Assembly: GCA_035687895.1 (NCBI GenBank)
Contig: DASRUE010000187.1
Coordinates: 1 to 34,112, forward strand
DNA: 34,112 nt
Direction of reading: 5' to 3'
Source: JAERML01 sp035687895
GTDB taxonomy: Bacteria; Bacteroidota; Ignavibacteria; UBA10030; UBA6906
Positions 31,173 to 34,112 of the stretch are shown piece after piece (within the stretch, counting starts at the first letter, position 1; each line of letters opens with the position of its first letter). Below the pieces are notes generated by a model. That model was given only the letters and a program-made list of their open reading frames with translations, made no database searches and had not been told where the DNA came from. The position numbers were made by a program, and so were the translations under genes.

Positions 31173-32725
31173 ATGTTCGTCTCGGATTGACGCACCCTTC
31201 GTCGGGATGGGAACAACTGGTTCAGCAGGAGGGGGTGTCGCATGAGGTTGTCGATGTTTTTTCCAGCGCACTGATTCAAGAGTGTAGCCTCCTGATCGTG
31301 TGCAGCGCTCTGACGACGGCCGAACGCGAAGCGGTGCAAAAATATCTCCGCGATGGTGGGGCAGTTATCGGATATGTTGCGCATCTGACGGGTCTTCCTG
31401 GGTGCGAGTCACGACCGGGACGAATCGAGTACATCGTCGCAGATCATGATGAAATATTCCCTGACGTTCATTTGCTCGACCTTGGCGTGGAGGGTGCGAT
31501 TCCGCGAGAAGCGAACTGCCTTCGTCTCGATACCAACAATTTCGCGCTGTATGCAGGTGCCTTGGGGGGCGGGTTCGCGGTTCTTCTGCCCTTTGATCTG
31601 TCTAAGGCTCTTCATGACGGCGATGCCATATCCAAGAGCTTTTATGGCTCGTTGGAGAGACTTCCCACAGAACGAGTGTCACGAGTCGGCAAAGGAGAGA
31701 TGCGGCAGCTCGTGCGAAGGTCGTTTGAGCTGTTGCATAGGATGCGAGGGATCCCATACGTCCATCTTTGGTACTTCCCGGAGGGCAAGGAAAATACGTT
31801 CGCGTTCCGTATCGATACCGACGGAGCGCCGCAACGGGATGTGGATGAATTGTATGAGATCGCGTCGGAGCATCGGGTCGGGATGTCATGGTATCTTGAT
31901 GTGAAGAGTCATGAGCAATGGCTCCCCTGGTTTACCGGGCTGCGCGGCCAGGAGATTGGCATCCATTGCTATGAGCATACCACCTTCGAAAGCATAGACA
32001 CCAATGTGGCAAGTATCACCCGGGCACGTAAACTCATGCAATCGGCTGGCCTTCGACCTGAGGGGTTTACCGCACCATTTGGCGTGTGGCACACCGCATT
32101 GGCCGCGGCGATTGATCAGGTCGGTTTTGCATATTCATCGGAATTCTCCTACGCGTACGATACGTTTCCTCTGTATCCGGAATCCTCGGGAAAAACGTAC
32201 GAGACGCTGCAGGTGCCAATTCATCCCGTGTGCATTGGCAGCTTGTTGCGGATCGGGTACACGGAGGAACAAATGGTGGCCTATTTCCAGAGAATGGTCG
32301 AACAGAAGCGTGTGCGGCAAGAGCCGCTTTTCTTCTATCATCACCCAACCCATCGTTGCTGGAACGTAGTTGTGGAACTCTTCCGATCCGTTAGGAAGGC
32401 AGGAATTCCCGACATCACGCTCGGTGATTTTGCGCGATGGTGGAAACATCGCCTCTCTATCCATCTCGACGTTCGTTCCGACGAGCAAAATGTATTCGTT
32501 GTAAGAGCTAACGGGCCAGGGGGAAGTGAAGCCTGGGTCCGGATTGTTCGCCCGGACGGACGAGAAGCGGTCGTTCCCATAGAGGATACAATCCGCCTTG
32601 ACGATCTCACGTGGCGCCCGCAACGCCTGGTCCCGCCGCCTGATGATATCAGGCGTATCCGTGAATTCGATCCGCGCTCAGCATTGGGTGACCTCTACAC
32701 ACGCATGATGAGGAAATTTACATGA
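31169..32725 (+). CDS. NodB-like polysaccharide deacetylase with N-terminal extra domain
   Basis: 518 residues. A central domain (about 205-430) has NodB-type features: a metal/catalytic Asp pair in FRIDTDG (near 215), a metal-binding HCYEH (near 265), an APFGVW block corresponding to RxPY, and a late FFYHHPTH. These suggest removal of acetyl groups from a glycan by a metal-dependent mechanism. The first 130 residues resemble a Rossmann/glutamine-amidotransferase-like fold (SLLIVCSALTTAEREAVQKYL then DGGAVIGY) without a visible catalytic triad. The last 90 residues look like a beta-sandwich. No signal peptide is seen, so action in the cytoplasm on a lipid-linked glycan is possible. ATGA overlaps on both sides tie it to the operon. 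Confidence 0.75.
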   Translation: MNVRLGLTHPSSGWEQLVQQEGVSHEVVDVFSSALIQECSLLIVCSALTTAEREAVQKYLRDGGAVIGYVAHLTGLPGCESRPGRIEYIVADHDEIFPDVHLLDLGVEGAIPREANCLRLDTNNFALYAGALGGGFAVLLPFDLSKALHDGDAISKSFYGSLERLPTERVSRVGKGEMRQLVRRSFELLHRMRGIPYVHLWYFPEGKENTFAFRIDTDGAPQRDVDELYEIASEHRVGMSWYLDVKSHEQWLPWFTGLRGQEIGIHCYEHTTFESIDTNVASITRARKLMQSAGLRPEGFTAPFGVWHTALAAAIDQVGFAYSSEFSYAYDTFPLYPESSGKTYETLQVPIHPVCIGSLLRIGYTEEQMVAYFQRMVEQKRVRQEPLFFYHHPTHRCWNVVVELFRSVRKAGIPDITLGDFARWWKHRLSIHLDVRSDEQNVFVVRANGPGGSEAWVRIVRPDGREAVVPIEDTIRLDDLTWRPQRLVPPPDDIRRIREFDPRSALGDLYTRMMRKFT

Positions 32726-33759
32726 ACGTCTATGCCGCTTCATACCAGGCGGTCTCGATTCTTCAGGGGGGACCGAATACCCAAGTTCGGAACACAATGA
32801 AGTATCTTGAACGCCACGGTGTACGCGGCAGGCTTTTCGACCCATGGGCACGATTCAACAAGAATGAGTGCGACCTGTTCCATGTCTTCGCTGCAAATAT
32901 CGGCACATATCATCTTGCGAGGGAAGTCCACACGTTGGGTGTCCCTCTCGTTGTGTCGCCAATTATTTACAGTCTCCATTCTACTGCTTTTGTTCGTCGA
33001 GTTCTCTCCGCAACGCACCTGATACAGAAGGTCGGCAAGGGCATCTGGTCGGATTATGGCTTTGCGGCGCAGATTTGTTCATGGGCGAGGATGGTTCTAC
33101 CAAACACGCAGGCCGAGGCGGATCTGGTATCTGATGGTCTGGGTGTACCGCGGTCAAAGATTCGTGTCATTCCCAATGGTGTGGATGAACGATTCTATAC
33201 CGCAGACCCATCACTATTCAAGAGAACATATGGCCTTGAGCAGTTCATCCTCAACGTAGGCCATATAGGTCACGAGCGAAAGAATGTTCTTGCTTTGATT
33301 CGGGCGCTCGGGCAGATCGATCATCCTTCCGTCATTGTCGGGAGAATAATTCCGGGCCCATATGGTGACGCATGTGTAAAGGAGGCGGTGAAGCACAAAC
33401 AGATCCTCTTGCTTCATAGTCTTGACAGCAGCTCTGACATGCTTGCTTCCGCCTACGCTGCATGCGACGTGTTTGTACTTCCCTCGCTCTTTGAAACGCC
33501 GGGTATCGCAGCGTTGGAGGCGGGACTTGCAGGCGCGAAAGTGGTTATCACTCCACACGGAGGGTCCAAAGAGTACTTCGGTACCATGGCCACGTATGTG
33601 AACCCCCTCTCGGTCGATTCCATTCGTGACGGAATAGTCACGACGCTTCATGCGCGCCGGAATCCAGGTCTCCGCGAGCACATCCGCAAGGAGTTTCTCT
33701 GGCAGGGCGTGGCAAAGAAAACAGCGGCAGCGTATAGAGAGCTGCTGGGCGAAGAGTAA
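32722..33759 (+). CDS. Glycosyltransferase family 4 (GT-B fold)
   Basis: 345 residues. The N-terminal half has GGPNTQVRNTMKYLERHG, a common GT4 acceptor-site start with the glycine-rich GGP. The C-terminal Glycosyl_transf_1 domain includes the linker VIPNGVDERFY, FILNVGHIGHERKNVLALI, and the E-x7-E region ETPGIAALEAGLAGAKVV followed by TPHGGSKEYFG. The donor and acceptor cannot be read from sequence. It is distinct from the other glycosyltransferase at 28.8 kb. It is the last gene of the four-gene ATGA-coupled operon. The tRNA-Ser promoter lies 33 bp after its stop, and no hairpin terminator is visible between them. Confidence 0.9.
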   Translation: MNVYAASYQAVSILQGGPNTQVRNTMKYLERHGVRGRLFDPWARFNKNECDLFHVFAANIGTYHLAREVHTLGVPLVVSPIIYSLHSTAFVRRVLSATHLIQKVGKGIWSDYGFAAQICSWARMVLPNTQAEADLVSDGLGVPRSKIRVIPNGVDERFYTADPSLFKRTYGLEQFILNVGHIGHERKNVLALIRALGQIDHPSVIVGRIIPGPYGDACVKEAVKHKQILLLHSLDSSSDMLASAYAACDVFVLPSLFETPGIAALEAGLAGAKVVITPHGGSKEYFGTMATYVNPLSVDSIRDGIVTTLHARRNPGLREHIRKEFLWQGVAKKTAAAYRELLGEE

Positions 33760-33792
33760 TATCACCCTAACTGATTGACCAGCCCTTCCAGC

Positions 33793-33821
33793 TTGCCTTC
33801 CCGCACCGAGTTTTGTATCTT
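33793..33821 (+). promoter_or_regulatory. Promoter for tRNA-Ser
   Basis: TTGCCT (33793-33798), 17-bp spacer, TATCTT (33816-33821), 11 bases before the mature tRNA 5' end. The predicted start near 33828 leaves a 5-nt 5' leader for RNase P removal. Confidence 0.65.
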
Positions 33822-33832
33822 GCTTTGCATAC

Positions 33833-33915
33833 GGAGAGCTGGCAGAACGGCTATTGCACCAGTCTTGAAAACTGGCGCCCGCAAGGGCTTGGGGGTTCGA
33901 ATCCCTCGCTCTCCG
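33833..33915 (+). tRNA. tRNA-Ser (anticodon UGA)
   Basis: Complete class II cloverleaf. The acceptor stem GGAGAGC (33833-33839) pairs with GCTCTCC (33908-33914), with discriminator G at 33915. The anticodon stem CCAGT/ACTGG encloses loop CTTGAAA, with anticodon TGA at 33866-33868 reading UCA. A long variable arm (GCCC/GGGC region) is the serine hallmark, and the T-arm is GGGGGTTCGAATCCC. The 3' CCA is not encoded. The 197 bp after it to the window end hold no gene I can support; a lone -35-like TTGACT occurs at 34094. Confidence 0.96.
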
Positions 33916-34112
33916 CACAAGATCCAATTTGGCTCTTCCCCCGTCATCGTCCATCCGAAGAGGGATAGGTAGTAGCAATTCTCACCCCAAACGACTAACC
34001 TCTTTTTCATCCCTTCGAGCTATTCCAATTGGTCTGCTTTGACGTGGCTTTCCTTGGACTTGCCGGGTAGGCGTTATCTTTCCAGAGAAAAGACTTGACT
34101 TTGGCCAGTCCT

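Noticed and set aside
33833..33915. tRNA-Ser as the integration site of a genomic island carrying the glycan genes
   Set aside because: No integrase and no repeated tRNA 3' end found in the window; the glycan genes show no obvious compositional break.
33214..33978. 254-codon minus-strand frame over the last glycosyltransferase and tRNA-Ser
   Set aside because: Runs antisense through a recognised glycosyltransferase and through a tRNA gene.
1..34112. CRISPR arrays, insertion sequences or prophage genes
   Set aside because: No spaced direct repeats, transposase, integrase or phage structural genes were seen.

Overview
The window looks like chromosomal DNA of a free-living bacterium of the Fibrobacteres-Chlorobi-Bacteroidetes (FCB) group, most likely on the Chlorobi/Ignavibacteria side. 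This is an inference from gene content, not a database match. Pointers are a pyruvoyl-dependent arginine decarboxylase, a fused alpha/beta E1 of branched-chain 2-oxoacid dehydrogenase type, and adjacent atpD-atpC. Against a typical Bacteroidia, several genes have clear Shine-Dalgarno sequences, and the promoters I can read are sigma70-like with a -35 box and a 17-bp spacer. Almost all DNA is coding. I saw no insertion sequence, integrase, prophage or CRISPR array.

Layout. 1-1500: end of ATP synthase (atpD, atpC) and a terminator. 1517-4529: a promoter and a probable operon of an unrecognised helical protein, mannose-1-phosphate guanylyltransferase, an RlpA-like lipoprotein and an RpiB-like isomerase with an extra N-terminal domain. 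4619-5540: promoter and a lytic transglycosylase, closed by a bidirectional terminator. 5619-7897 (minus): smpB-tyrS-arginine decarboxylase. 8007-8272: a promoter and a structured untranslated leader ending in a terminator with alternative pairings. 8273-16790: lpdA, lipB, fused E1, pdhA, pdhB, E2, lipA, which together supply the 2-oxoacid dehydrogenase complexes and the enzymes that build their lipoyl cofactor. 16802-20977: rplM-rpsI-rpsB-tsf-pyrH-frr with its own promoter, two internal RNA hairpins and a strong terminator. 21048-22238: a double PspC-domain membrane protein and a small membrane protein. 22318-27404 (minus): lipoprotein, MFS transporter, DNA polymerase I and a short unknown frame. 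27514-33759: a surface-polysaccharide cluster (SGNH hydrolase, two glycosyltransferases, flippase, NodB-like deacetylase), the last four genes joined by ATGA overlaps. 33833-33915: tRNA-Ser(UGA).

The best candidate for something undescribed is the leader at 8041-8251. Its predicted 5' end is complementary over 9 bp to a segment 130 nt downstream, and it ends in four segments that can fold either as 1:2 + 3:4 (terminator) or as 2:3 (antiterminator), just before lpdA. This is the architecture of a riboswitch or attenuator controlling the dehydrogenase/lipoate operon. I recognise no known riboswitch class in it. Other points of interest are the RpiB fusion with an altered active-site loop, the rpsB leader hairpin and the perfect palindrome between tsf and pyrH.
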